In this document: positions 43,813 through 52,954 of the stretch, piece by piece
Layout: every line of letters starts with the position of its first letter
How positions within the stretch are numbered: the stretch's first letter is position 1
NCBI RefSeq assembly: GCF_004341825.1
Contig: NZ_SMAG01000003.1
Span: 62,001 to 126,000, forward strand
Origin: Hazenella coriacea
GTDB taxonomy: Bacteria > Bacillota > Bacilli > Thermoactinomycetales > Thermoactinomycetaceae
DNA: 64,000 nt
Direction of reading: 5' to 3'
Notes under the pieces: model-generated
What the model saw: the letters and a program-made list of their open reading frames with translations, nothing else
Databases searched by the model: none
What the model was told of the DNA's origin: nothing
Made by a program: the position numbers and the translations under genes

Positions 43813-44142
43813 GTGAAGTTTCAGTCGAAAGCGCTTCACGGAATTGTCCGACCCTATAATCAAATGGACCAGATGCTCAAGTCTCAAGGTTTTAATAGTT
43901 GTCATAATCAACCACCTGTTTATCACCTACAGATCAAGGATGTTGGCACAGGACTCACTTATCGCTTACGTGTACCCACCTCAAATCCACAACCATTAGC
44001 CAAATCAGAATACTTACGGTTAGAATCTTCTTTGATTGAACTTGAACCATTAGATAAAAGCTCTGAAGAGTTCGTTCCTCAATCAGTATTACATGCCGTT
44101 CATCATAAAATGGAAGAAGTAGCATCCTATCTACGTTCATAA
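43813..44142 (+). CDS. yugN: YugN-like protein
   Basis: A 109-residue soluble protein of the YugN family (segments LHGIVRPYNQMDQMLKSQGF, GLTYRLRVPTSNP). GTG start at 43813, six bases after AGGAGGG. Bounded by a strong terminator. Function unknown; it is found in many bacilli. Confidence 0.75.
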   Translation: MKFQSKALHGIVRPYNQMDQMLKSQGFNSCHNQPPVYHLQIKDVGTGLTYRLRVPTSNPQPLAKSEYLRLESSLIELEPLDKSSEEFVPQSVLHAVHHKMEEVASYLRS

Positions 44143-44148
44143 CTTTAG

Positions 44149-44188
44149 TAAAGAAGGCTTTTCCTTTAAGAGGAAAAGCCTTCTTCCA
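44149..44188 (+). terminator. Intrinsic terminator of yugN
   Basis: Fifteen-base perfect arms AAGAAGGCTTTTCCT and AGGAAAAGCCTTCTT with a 5-base loop. Confidence 0.85.
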
Positions 44189-44231
44189 TGTTTATTACAA
44201 TCGGAAATCATTCCCAAGCCAATTTCTCAGG

Positions 44232-44954
44232 TTACAAAACCTGACTTAAAAACTCTTTGGTTCGCTCCTCCCGAGGAGATTCAAATATCTGCTCTGGCTT
44301 CCCCACTTCAATAATCCTTCCCTCATCCATATATACCACTAGATCTCCAACTTCTCTGGCAAATCCCATTTCATGAGTGACAACGATCATGGTCATTCCT
44401 TCCTGGGCTAATTCTTTCATCACTGTTAGTACTTCCCCAACCAATTCGGGATCTAAAGCAGATGTCGGTTCATCAAACAACATCACCTGAGGTTGCATTG
44501 CCAATGCTCTTGCAATCGCAACTCGTTGCTTTTGCCCACCAGATAAAGTATGAGGATATACAGAAGCTTTATCAGCCAAGCCTACTTTTTCAAGTAAGTC
44601 CATCGCTATACGCCGAGCTTCCCGCTTTTTAACCTTTTTCACATAAACAGGCGCTTCCATAATATTTTCTATCACAGTGCGATGGGGAAATAAGTGAAAA
44701 TGTTGAAAAACCATCCCTACTTTTTGCCTGATATGATTGAGATTATCTCGATGAGGATTAATCCGTTCCCCTCCTAAAAAGATTTCCCCCTCATCTTCCA
44801 TTTCCAAGAAATTCAAACATCGTAATAAAGTACTCTTCCCAGATCCGCTGGAACCAATCAAAACCACAACGTCATTTTCTTTCACATATAAATCAATGTC
44901 TTTTAATACATGTAAGTCTCCATACCATTTATTTAACTTTTTAACATGGATCAA
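44232..44954 (-). CDS. Amino-acid ABC transporter ATP-binding protein
   Basis: A 240-residue ATPase of the GlnQ/ArtM type: Walker [10 protein letters not shown], signature LSGGQKQR, Walker B VMLFDEP, and switch His in VVTHEMG. Start is TTG at 44952-44954 with GGGAGAG before it, overlapping the permease stop. Together with the two upstream genes it forms a polar amino-acid importer. Confidence 0.92.
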   Translation of the reverse strand: MIHVKKLNKWYGDLHVLKDIDLYVKENDVVVLIGSSGSGKSTLLRCLNFLEMEDEGEIFLGGERINPHRDNLNHIRQKVGMVFQHFHLFPHRTVIENIMEAPVYVKKVKKREARRIAMDLLEKVGLADKASVYPHTLSGGQKQRVAIARALAMQPQVMLFDEPTSALDPELVGEVLTVMKELAQEGMTMIVVTHEMGFAREVGDLVVYMDEGRIIEVGKPEQIFESPREERTKEFLSQVL

Positions 44955-45616
44955 GCTAACTCTCCCCTTTCCTCAACACGAAGTCTATTTTCTAATTTTT
45001 GGAGGAGATAGGTGAAGATTAATACAAGTACCAAATAATAAAGACCATTGACGATATACGTTTCAAACTGCTTAAAGTTATCAGCTGCCGCGCTTAATGC
45101 CATTGACCATAACTCCATTCCACCAATATAGGCAACTAACGAGGAATCTTTCAAACCAATAATAAATTGATTCCCTAAGGCTGGAATCGAACGACGAAAT
45201 GCTTGGGGTAGAACAATCCGACGCATGGCTAAAGGGTGGTTCATTCCCAATGAACGAGCAGCTTCCATCTGCCCCTTTTCAATCGACTCGATCGCCCCAC
45301 GGAAAATCTCAGCAATATAAGCCCCTGAATGGATCGCCAATGCAATCACACCCGCTGTAAATGTATCCAAAGCTACGAACTCCGCCAATCCAAAATAAAT
45401 AGTAACAATCTGTACAATTAAGGGGGTTCCTCGGATCACAGTAATGTATAAATTCCCGATCCAGTTGAGCAAACGATTCTTTGCTAATTTAAGAAAAGAA
45501 ACAAAAAGACCGATCACTACTCCTAATAATAAAGACCAAAAGGTAATTTGAATTGTCATCCACGCCGCTTTAGAAAAACCGATCCAGGTAGTTTGCAAAA
45601 TTTCAATAAAATCCAT
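44951..45616 (-). CDS. Amino-acid ABC transporter permease
   Basis: A 221-residue membrane protein with about five helices and the HisMQ/GlnP loop [32 protein letters not shown] (residues 134-166, split), the EAA motif that contacts the ATPase. Start 45616 has GAGG nine bases upstream; an earlier GTG at 45629 is less likely. The permease should dimerise. Confidence 0.92.
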   Translation of the reverse strand: MDFIEILQTTWIGFSKAAWMTIQITFWSLLLGVVIGLFVSFLKLAKNRLLNWIGNLYITVIRGTPLIVQIVTIYFGLAEFVALDTFTAGVIALAIHSGAYIAEIFRGAIESIEKGQMEAARSLGMNHPLAMRRIVLPQAFRRSIPALGNQFIIGLKDSSLVAYIGGMELWSMALSAAADNFKQFETYIVNGLYYLVLVLIFTYLLQKLENRLRVEERGELA

Positions 45617-45657
45617 CTGTGATGTCCTCACTCCTTATTTAAAGTAAATGATTTATT

Positions 45658-46455
45658 TTATTCTTCTCCATCAATCAGAATATTCCGATTAAAGTATTTG
45701 TAGCTGATCCTTTCATACGTTCCATTTGCGATTAGAGTTTCTAATGCTTGATTCAGCTGTTCTTGCAACTTTTGATCTTCTAGATTAACAGCGATTGCCA
45801 TTTCCTCCATCGTCAACGGACTTCCAACATCTTGGATCGGATAGTTCATTTGTTTCATGGCATATAATCCTACGACTTGATCTGTAATGACTGCATCAAG
45901 TCGTCCCGTAGGGAGATCTTGTAATGCTGTGATATCACTAGTGTATTCAACAATATGGGGAGAGTATTCTTTAGCGTGATCAATAAAAGTACTCGCTTTG
46001 ACCACACCAATTTTCTTTCCTCTTAAGTCATCAGGGGTACGGATCTCCTGATTTCCTTCTTTGACAAAGATTTGAGCTCCTGAACGATAATATGGACGGG
46101 TAAAACTTACCGCTTTTTTTCGATGCTCAGTAACTGCCATACTTCCTATAATGGCATCATACTTTTGGGCCTGTAAACCTGCGATAATCGTTTCCCATGG
46201 TGTGGTTACTGGTTGTGCCTTTAATCCCATTTCTTTAGCAAGAGCCTGCCCAATCTCCACATCGAATCCGGAAAGCTTTCCATCCTGTTTAAAATCTTTA
46301 TAGTTGAAAGGTTTGTATAGACCACTCATGGCAAAAGTAAAAGTGTCCTTATGAATAGTTAACTGATCGGGGGGTTTTTGTGGGGTACAAGCAACTGAGA
46401 GAAGAAAAATCACTATAAACAGACTACCTATACTCATCTTTTTAAAATTAATCAG
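45658..46455 (-). CDS. Amino-acid ABC transporter substrate-binding lipoprotein
   Basis: A family-3 solute-binding lipoprotein. The lipobox is LSVAC; the mature part shows the TFAMSGLYKPFNY, GFDVEIGQALAKEMG and MAVTEHRKKAVSF segments of this family. The ATG at 46437 has no ribosome site in range, but AGGAGG sits five bases before an in-frame CTG at 46453-46455 and eight before ATT at 46450-46452, both giving an extra N-terminal NFKK typical of lipoprotein leaders. A non-AUG start is likely. Confidence 0.85.
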   Translation of the reverse strand: MINFKKMSIGSLFIVIFLLSVACTPQKPPDQLTIHKDTFTFAMSGLYKPFNYKDFKQDGKLSGFDVEIGQALAKEMGLKAQPVTTPWETIIAGLQAQKYDAIIGSMAVTEHRKKAVSFTRPYYRSGAQIFVKEGNQEIRTPDDLRGKKIGVVKASTFIDHAKEYSPHIVEYTSDITALQDLPTGRLDAVITDQVVGLYAMKQMNYPIQDVGSPLTMEEMAIAVNLEDQKLQEQLNQALETLIANGTYERISYKYFNRNILIDGEE

Positions 46456-46558
46456 AAAAACCTCCTATTAAGTTTAAGATCGATGAATCACATCAGTGTG
46501 TAGTAACCTCTACATCTTTGCTTTTTCCCTGCTCTAGATCAAATAAACGTGTAATTTT

Positions 46559-46573
46559 GATTTTCGGACAATT
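46559..46573. promoter_or_regulatory. CodY-box-like site upstream of the amino-acid transporter
   Basis: GATTTTCGGACAATT matches the CodY consensus AATTTTCWGAAAATT at 12 of 15 positions. Directly beside it, 46574-46597 is an 8-bp inverted repeat (AATTGAAG/CTTCAATT). Either could regulate the operon. Confidence 0.35.
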
Positions 46574-46699
46574 AATTGAAGGGAAAATGCTTCAATTGAT
46601 GGAAACCGCTCATTCGGTCTAGCAATCGGGGATCTGTAAAACCAGTGGTTGTTTTTAATTCATAGTACATCAACGGATGTCAAAAAAGAAATAAACGGC

Positions 46700-46730
46700 A
46701 AAAAGGACACCTGTTTAGGGTGTCCTTTGA
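46700..46730 (-). terminator. Intrinsic terminator of the gene at 46750
   Basis: AAAGGACACC / GGTGTCCTTT stem with TTTTT on the minus strand. Confidence 0.8.
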
Positions 46731-46749
46731 TCCACTCATTCGCTTGGGC

Positions 46750-46935
46750 TTAGGTTCGCTTTTGAATTGCTTTCTTCATCCGCTGGGCAAATTGTTTGGG
46801 GTCCTCGTTGATTGAACGAGTATTTTCGTCAACCCCAAGCTCTTGACCAACCTCATTCATCAGTTGATCAAGATTTTCTTTTTTCGGAGTAAGAGTGTTG
46901 CCATGTCTTAATTTATTTTCAGTTTTACGATACAT
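46750..46935 (-). CDS. Small hydrophilic protein (61 aa)
   Basis: A 61-residue charged protein, opening MYRKTENKLRHGNTLTPKKE and ending MKKAIQKRT. A GGGGGCG stretch lies 8 bases before the ATG. Bounded by its own terminator. I do not recognise the family; size and composition resemble small acid-soluble or spore-core proteins, but no signature is present. Confidence 0.55.
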   Translation of the reverse strand: MYRKTENKLRHGNTLTPKKENLDQLMNEVGQELGVDENTRSINEDPKQFAQRMKKAIQKRT

Positions 46936-47020
46936 GATTTTACGCCCCCTTTTTCAAGCTGATTGAGTGTAATCTTAGTATGGAGTGTGAGCCTAAACTT
47001 ATGCAAAAAAGTCATAAATA

Positions 47021-47051
47021 AAAGCAGCCAATTAGCTCCAATTGGCTGCCT
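47021..47051 (-). terminator. Intrinsic terminator of the SEC-C gene
   Basis: GCAGCCAATT / AATTGGCTGC stem with an AGCTCC loop and T-rich tail on the minus strand, abutting the stop codon. Confidence 0.8.
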
Positions 47052-48485
47052 TTAATATTTACTATTAGATACTTGAAGTTGCTTGTCCACCAGAATAACA
47101 GGATAAACCCCTTCTACTTTTGAAAATTGACACCCCTTCGAATCGACCTGAATAGCACCTTTAATCCAGAAGCGGATCTCTGCCCATTCTGAAGGAAATC
47201 TCTCCATTTGCACAGGAAGCCAATGATCCTTAATATACGCAACAGGACCGGTGGAAGAAACCCCTAATTGATACACTCCAATGGATTCATCTGCATGCCC
47301 AATCTGTTTATTTACTCCATACTCCATCATCCATGTCTTAACCTTTGCTGTTGCTGGCAGAGTTCGAATCAATAATACATACACCTTTTTAAAGTTTTCA
47401 TACACGTCACTAATCTCTTCCTGTTGCAACCAACGGAATAGGTATTTCAACGTATTAAGAAATATTTTTGATCCGTTTGGAGTCACTTTACCTTGATCTA
47501 AGTACCAAACACCTAAAAAACGTGAGAGAGCATCCTCATTTAGTTTTTCCCAGTTAAAAGACTCTCCATAGCGTTGTGAAATATATTTATACAAAAGGAA
47601 AATTGAGTTTTGGTAGTATGAACGAGTTTTTTCGTGAAATTGCTCTACAAATTCATTAAAGAACTCTTCCAATTGACGAGTGATGTGCTTGGGTAATGTT
47701 TGATCGACCGTCGTAGGTTCTACAGCTGAAAAGAAGGGGGTCTCTTTCATCCCATCTTCTAAGAGCTCGGGCGGTGTTGAAACAAGTTTTTCTATTTTTT
47801 TCATCTCTTTTGCCCGATTGATCGACCAGCCAAGTACCTGTAACATATGATCTTTTTGATGAGTATATTTCTCTAGTTGCACGAGTATCTCCCCTCTCAT
47901 CTCATGCACAAAAACTTTGTAAGGACCGAAGAGTTCATATTGATTTCCGAGACGAATGAGTCGAGTAAATACGATCGAGGGGCAAACCAAGGAACCCCCT
48001 TTTTTCACCTCATACTCCTTGCCGTCCATTAACGACTGGAAAAGCATGCTCTCTTCCTTTATTTCCTTAATCTCGTAGACACTAAACTGTGCCTCACAAA
48101 AACTACGTGCTACACGTTCTTTTGCAGGTGAATTTCGAATCGTTTTCATCCAAGACTCGACAGGTCTTTTTCCTTGATAACATGGAGAATCTAATAATAA
48201 CCACAGCCGAAACAAGGAGAAGTTTTCTGGAATGGATTGGTCTAGAGGAGTTTGGAGTAATTGTTTGTAAGTTTCCCCCCATTGTTGGTGCATTTCAGGC
48301 GAGAATCGTTGATTGAACCAAAGACTTAATTTAAACAATAATTCCCTTTTCAAGCGTTGATCTCTTTGCTCTCTAGCTTGCTCTGCAATGGAAAAAGCGA
48401 TGACTCTTTCACAACATTTTTTATACTTTTTACCGCTACCACAAGGACAAGAATCATTTCTACCTACATCATTCCGACCTACCAT
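47052..48485 (-). CDS. SEC-C zinc-motif protein with integrase-like helical domain
   Basis: A 477-residue protein. The first 25 residues contain the SEC-C zinc motif CPCGSGKKYKKCC, as in SecA tails. Residues about 290-390 (EEFFNEFVEQFHEKTRSYYQN, LFRWLQQEEISD) look like the SAM-like core-binding domain of tyrosine recombinases, but the catalytic Arg-His-Tyr domain is absent. Residues 30-280 are not recognised. Start 48485 is set by GAGGTG; a GTG six bases earlier is possible. Function unknown. Confidence 0.7.
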   Translation of the reverse strand: MVGRNDVGRNDSCPCGSGKKYKKCCERVIAFSIAEQAREQRDQRLKRELLFKLSLWFNQRFSPEMHQQWGETYKQLLQTPLDQSIPENFSLFRLWLLLDSPCYQGKRPVESWMKTIRNSPAKERVARSFCEAQFSVYEIKEIKEESMLFQSLMDGKEYEVKKGGSLVCPSIVFTRLIRLGNQYELFGPYKVFVHEMRGEILVQLEKYTHQKDHMLQVLGWSINRAKEMKKIEKLVSTPPELLEDGMKETPFFSAVEPTTVDQTLPKHITRQLEEFFNEFVEQFHEKTRSYYQNSIFLLYKYISQRYGESFNWEKLNEDALSRFLGVWYLDQGKVTPNGSKIFLNTLKYLFRWLQQEEISDVYENFKKVYVLLIRTLPATAKVKTWMMEYGVNKQIGHADESIGVYQLGVSSTGPVAYIKDHWLPVQMERFPSEWAEIRFWIKGAIQVDSKGCQFSKVEGVYPVILVDKQLQVSNSKY

Positions 48486-48939
48486 CTTCACACCTCGGAT
48501 GCAAAATTCCTTGATCTAAGTATAAATGATATAAAGAGACAAAACAAAGGAAATTTGCAAAAAAAACCAATTTGATGACAAAATTGCAAACATTGCTAGA
48601 TAAAACCACTCTAAAACCTCGCAGGTATGATTAAACGTTTGGCGCGAGAGTTGATTAATGAAAGGCAACAAGCTTGAGGTATATATAAAAGGTGATCACT
48701 TCACCAGATTGAAACTTGGTAATCTGGATTGGAATCAGCCGAATTTGTTGCGGGAAGATGATGTCTAACTAAAAAAACGACATCTTCATCTTACAATGAG
48801 GAAAAAGTGGAGAAAACTTAGTTAAGCTTTCATTCAGCCTGAATCAATATCATCACAAACAGGCTAGATTTATTGAATACAGTTTTTCAACATATTTATT
48901 TAGCAAACTGTTATTATTATAGGAAACATTCGCCGTCCA
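48486..48939. other. 455-bp gap upstream of the SEC-C gene
   Basis: Contains a GAAGATGATGTC-type imperfect hairpin around 48755-48795 and a CCAGATT/AATCTGG hairpin near 48708-48730. No open frame with a ribosome site and no repeat copy was found. Confidence 0.5.
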
Positions 48940-48980
48940 TAAAAAAAAACCTGCAATGATTTTCACATTGCAGAGTTTTT
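48940..48980 (-). terminator. Intrinsic terminator of the 3D-domain gene
   Basis: CTGCAATG / CATTGCAG stem followed by a run of nine T on the minus strand. Confidence 0.85.
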
Positions 48981-49970
48981 TTATTTGAGTATTTGAATGG
49001 TAACGGTGCGACGTCCCCAATTACGGGCTTCAGATCGTGTTTCAAAGAACAGGTCGATAATATTACCTTTCACTACACCACCTGTATCCGCCGCAACACC
49101 ATATCCATAACCTGGAATGTATAGTTTAGTTCCCAATGGGATCACCCGTGGGTCTACCGCAATGGTCCCCCTACTGGGATATGTGCCTGTAGCTGTTTTA
49201 TTGCCAGTATGTGTATAACCTGTAGCTTGAACTGTTAGATTTCCAGCTGAAGCCAATTTTGGTTTTTCTTTTTCAGCCAGTTCTTTGTTCGTTCCAATCT
49301 TTACAAGTTTATCTACTGGTTTGATGGTGTGAATGAGCTCTTCTTTCACCATTGGCTTTCCATTTTCGAGAATCGGTTTTCCGTTTTTATACAGCATCAC
49401 AACTTCGTAAATCTTCTTACCTTCTTTACCTTCCTGATCGGTCACTTTTTTCCCCTCAGGCATCTTATCATCTTTTTCTTCTTTGGTTTTGTAAGATAAG
49501 ACTTCAACACGTTTTTTCAGACGCTGTTCAACCCGATCTACAACAATGGTCATTCCATCAGTAATCTGTTTATCTAATGGAACTTGTAACTCATCCCACT
49601 CTGACAATTCTACCTTACGTTCCTTTAAAACATCAGCCACAGTCGGTTGTAATGTTTCAAAGGTTTCAACTTTTCCTCCTGCAATTTGTAAGGAGACATT
49701 ACATTTGCATTTTAATAACACTTCTTTTTGTCCCTTGAGCTTCTGATCCCAAGGAATTGAAGGCTCATATTTCTTCTGAAGATCTGCAAGTTGATATCCC
49801 TGCTCTTTTAAAGCGTCTGAGAGAGTATCACCTGAATTGTTAAAAGTGATCGCCTTATTCGTATCACTAAATGATACTTTGACTTCCTCTGATGATGAAC
49901 AGCCTGCCGCAGATAAAACAAATAGCGGAATGACAAACATCGCAAGGCCGTTTCGAAGGAATTTTCGCAT
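48981..49970 (-). CDS. 3D-domain lipoprotein (YabE/Rpf-like)
   Basis: A 329-residue predicted lipoprotein with lipobox LSAAGC (C24). Two ubiquitin-like DUF348 repeats (residues about 30-150) precede a G5-like region (residues about 150-225), and residues about 240-329 form the 3D domain, with ATGYTHTGNKTATGT, RGTIAVDPRVIPLGT and the three aspartates including DTGG and IIDLFF. YabE-type proteins are muralytic or wall-associated. Unlike B. subtilis YabE, which is secreted, this form is lipid-anchored. Confidence 0.85.
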   Translation of the reverse strand: MRKFLRNGLAMFVIPLFVLSAAGCSSSEEVKVSFSDTNKAITFNNSGDTLSDALKEQGYQLADLQKKYEPSIPWDQKLKGQKEVLLKCKCNVSLQIAGGKVETFETLQPTVADVLKERKVELSEWDELQVPLDKQITDGMTIVVDRVEQRLKKRVEVLSYKTKEEKDDKMPEGKKVTDQEGKEGKKIYEVVMLYKNGKPILENGKPMVKEELIHTIKPVDKLVKIGTNKELAEKEKPKLASAGNLTVQATGYTHTGNKTATGTYPSRGTIAVDPRVIPLGTKLYIPGYGYGVAADTGGVVKGNIIDLFFETRSEARNWGRRTVTIQILK

Positions 49971-50101
49971 TTAGAACCTCCTTCTGAATTTGCCCTGAAT
50001 ATTGACCCATTATATCAGATATTCCTCTATGAATCTATGAAACTTTTAAGAAGAGACATCCTAATCATTAACTCTATATGAGCATTTTTTAACAATATAT
50101 G

Positions 50102-50256
50102 GATCCAGATCCTGTCAGGTTGCTGTTTTTCTGTCTCACTCTTGTAGCAGAACCGCAAAAGTTGCTTATCAGAGAAACACCTCCCCGCCTAGGTACTTTT
50201 AAATCAATCCACTTGATTTCCAATTCATTCAAGTTGTTTTGCTCAAATCAAGTCAT
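50102..50256 (+). repeat. Dispersed intergenic repeat, copy B
   Basis: Full-length copy. Left end GATCCAGATCCTGTCAGG; core arms GTTTTTCTG (50125-50133) and CAGAGAAAC (50170-50178); right end ACTTGATTTCCAATTCATTC. One G-T pair replaces an A-T pair found in copy A. It lies between the 3D-domain gene and VanW. Confidence 0.8.
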
Positions 50257-50377
50257 TAACAAAAACTCCTTCCTGTCAATCAAGGGAGCAAATCTGGGTA
50301 ATATTTTGTTGGAATCAATCTTTGAAGGAGATTTTTTATATCCTTATGTGAAGAGGGTTGCCTTTATTCAAGTGCTT

Positions 50378-51313
50378 CTAAGAAGAAGGGATCATGCGTG
50401 GCTTAAATTGAATGGTTTTGGGACCATAAATCATTACTTTCAATCCACCGTTTTTCATAGTTGCCACAATTAAAATAGGCTCGTTTAGTTGGTTTTGAAA
50501 TTTAAAATCAGGTCCTCCCCAAGAGACTGTCGCATCTCGATGTTTAGGTACATAAGTCACCTGCTTACTATGACTCACTCGTTGCACAATATGAAGTCCT
50601 GCTTGATCCACGCCATTAAATAATGTAGAGGATGTTTGGCAAATGCCACCCCCAATTCCCTCACTGAACTCCCCTTTCACAATCACTCGTGCAGGGCGGT
50701 ACCCCTTTTTAATGGAACGTGGTCCAACAACTTGATTAAATGAAAAAATTTCTCCTGGCAATAAGACCACATGATCAATCGCATCGGTTGAAAGACGTAT
50801 ATTATGGGAGCGATTTCGGTTATTAGGGTTGTAATAAGTCACATAAGAACCTAATAACTGTTGCTTCAAACTTTTTAATTTATCTGTAGTTAAAGAAGGT
50901 TGCAGCCAAATCACAGGTAATTCCACTGGTTGTTGAAGATAGTCATGAATGGAGTCAAGCCATTGCCAAACTTGATCGCGATCCACTTGCACTCCTAAAC
51001 GATGAGGGACCAGCTCCCGATTTTTATAGTGAGCGGATTGTGGAGTTCGATTCACTTTTTTTTCAACTTCAAGGCGTAACCAAGTCATAAATGCCTGCCG
51101 ATCAAGGGTAGTTGGATCAATTCCATCAAAACCCACTTGATGTAATGGAAGCTCCCATTGTTGGTCTCCAAAGCGAATCGTCAATGTAGGTGATAGTGGA
51201 GAGTTATGTAAATGATCTAGGTTGGATTTCCCAACCACTGGAGACTTCCATCCAAAGATCAATAGTGACACAGTCAGAGAAAATACAAGAAAAAATCGAA
51301 TGAACCATTGCAC
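50378..51313 (-). CDS. VanW family protein
   Basis: A 311-residue membrane-anchored protein. One N-terminal helix (residues 3-22), then a peptidoglycan-binding-like domain (residues about 60-170) and the VanW domain: NIRLSTDAIDHVVLLPGEIFSFN (split), GYRPARVIVKG, EGIGGGICQTSSTLFN with conserved cysteine. The start is GTG at 51311-51313, six bases after AGGAGGG; an ATG 18 bases earlier overlaps the site. In vancomycin clusters VanW is accessory; the chromosomal copies are of unknown function. Confidence 0.85.
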   Translation of the reverse strand: MQWFIRFFLVFSLTVSLLIFGWKSPVVGKSNLDHLHNSPLSPTLTIRFGDQQWELPLHQVGFDGIDPTTLDRQAFMTWLRLEVEKKVNRTPQSAHYKNRELVPHRLGVQVDRDQVWQWLDSIHDYLQQPVELPVIWLQPSLTTDKLKSLKQQLLGSYVTYYNPNNRNRSHNIRLSTDAIDHVVLLPGEIFSFNQVVGPRSIKKGYRPARVIVKGEFSEGIGGGICQTSSTLFNGVDQAGLHIVQRVSHSKQVTYVPKHRDATVSWGGPDFKFQNQLNEPILIVATMKNGGLKVMIYGPKTIQFKPRMIPSS

Positions 51314-51610
51314 AAAAATCCCTCCTAACATTTGATCTTAGTTTGCATCAAAAGTGGAGGTTGTATGAACACGCTTTTACCGTTGGGAAAATGATTGTGG
51401 CATCTCATTTGGAAGCCATTTCGCAACAATCCAGATAAAATACATTAAATTATGTCAAAAAAATAGAGAAATAGTGATAAAAAAATATATAAAATGCAAC
51501 AAAGAAATGGTCATTTTACGACTAATCAGTGAAGCAAGCTATTCATTTGGACAGTCTGCCGTATGATAGAGATGAAAGAGAGTTCAAGGTTTGACTAAGG
51601 AGGGAGAGTT

Positions 51611-52954
51611 ATGGATTCGGTTTTTTGGAGCCGGATGCTTACAGAAGAAACGTTAGCCTTTCATATTATTTGGGCTACAATCGGCGTGGGAGTTCCATTA
51701 TTTATTTCAATCGCAGAGTTTATAGGGATTAGAAAAAAAGACCCTCATTATATATTAATGGCTCGGCGTTGGACAAGAGGATTTTCAATCACGGTAGCCG
51801 TGGGAGTTGTCACGGGTACTTGTATAGGTCTATTGTTATCCCTTCTCTGGCCTCAATTTATGCAATTGGCTGGAAATGCTATTGGCTTACCCTTATTCAT
51901 GGAAACATTTGCTTTCTTCTTTGAAGCTATTTTTCTAGGAATCTATCTCTATACTTGGGATCGCTTTAAAAACCCCATCATTCACTGGTTGATGTCGATC
52001 CCTGTTGTGATTGGATCTACATTTTCAGCGGTTTTTATTACCATGGTGAACTCGTTTATGAATACTCCAGCCGGAGTCACTCTAGATCCAATCACAAACA
52101 AGATCCTGAGTATTGACCCCATCGCAGCTATGTTTAACCCAGCTACTCCATCTAAAGTATTTCATGTACTCTCATCTGCTTATTTGACAAGTGGCTTTCT
52201 ATTAGCAAGCATTGCTGCTTTCTACCTCTTACGTGGACGTACCCATGAATACTACAAAAAAGCACTCAAGCTAACGATGATCCTTGGCTTTATTCTTTCG
52301 CTAGTCACTATCGTTGCAGGTGATATCTCTGGTAAATTTTTAGCCAAGTATCAACCAGCGAAGCTTGCCGCTGCTGAGTGGCATTTTGAAACACAGACTC
52401 ACGCTCCACTCATTTTTGGGGGAATTTTAGATGAAGCCACTCAAGAAGTGAAGTACGGGATTAAAATTCCTTACGCTTTAAGTATTTTAGCAGATAGTAA
52501 GCCATCTACTGAGGTCATCGGCTTAAATGATATCCCCGCCGATGAGCGACCCCCGTTGTATATCCACTATCTTTTTGACGCAATGGTTGCCATCGGAATG
52601 TATCTACTCCTGATCTCAGCCTGGTTTCTCTATAAATCGATTCGCAAAAAGCAAAGTATGTATCACCCATGGTTGTTACGAGCCATTGTATGGGCTGCAC
52701 CTCTCTCTTTTCTCGCCATTCAACTGGGATGGTTTTACGCTGAAGTAGGTCGACAACCATGGATCATTACGGGTGTCATGCGCACAGGGGCAGCAGCAAC
52801 AACAGCAACCAACGTAGATACTATGTTTATTCTATTTACCGTTCTCTATGTTGCTCTAACCCTAATGACATTTGGTGTATTGATTCGTCTCTTCAAAAAC
52901 CGCCCTGCTGAAAAAGAGCTCAAGGAAAGAAATTACAGTAAGGAGTGGGAGTGA
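51611..52954 (+). CDS. cydA: Cytochrome bd ubiquinol oxidase subunit I
   Basis: A 447-residue membrane oxidase subunit with nine helices, binding hemes b558, b595 and d. Conserved: GRQPWIITGVMRT near the C-terminus, LFMETFAFFFEAIFLGIYLY and FMNTPAG. The Q-loop is short, so it is the CIO/bd-S type without the long insertion. AAGGAGGGAGA precedes the ATG. A gap of 297 bp upstream holds a nine-codon ORF with GGAGG, which may be chance. Forms one unit with cydB. Confidence 0.92.
   Translation: MDSVFWSRMLTEETLAFHIIWATIGVGVPLFISIAEFIGIRKKDPHYILMARRWTRGFSITVAVGVVTGTCIGLLLSLLWPQFMQLAGNAIGLPLFMETFAFFFEAIFLGIYLYTWDRFKNPIIHWLMSIPVVIGSTFSAVFITMVNSFMNTPAGVTLDPITNKILSIDPIAAMFNPATPSKVFHVLSSAYLTSGFLLASIAAFYLLRGRTHEYYKKALKLTMILGFILSLVTIVAGDISGKFLAKYQPAKLAAAEWHFETQTHAPLIFGGILDEATQEVKYGIKIPYALSILADSKPSTEVIGLNDIPADERPPLYIHYLFDAMVAIGMYLLLISAWFLYKSIRKKQSMYHPWLLRAIVWAAPLSFLAIQLGWFYAEVGRQPWIITGVMRTGAAATTATNVDTMFILFTVLYVALTLMTFGVLIRLFKNRPAEKELKERNYSKEWE

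Noticed and set aside
50099-50473. Plus-strand open frame of 124 codons
   Set aside because: It starts inside repeat copy B, lacks a ribosome site, and its frame is not kept in copies A and C.
51351-51410. Nine-codon ORF with GGAGG before cydA
   Set aside because: Too short and unlinked to the cydA ribosome site to be distinguished from chance.
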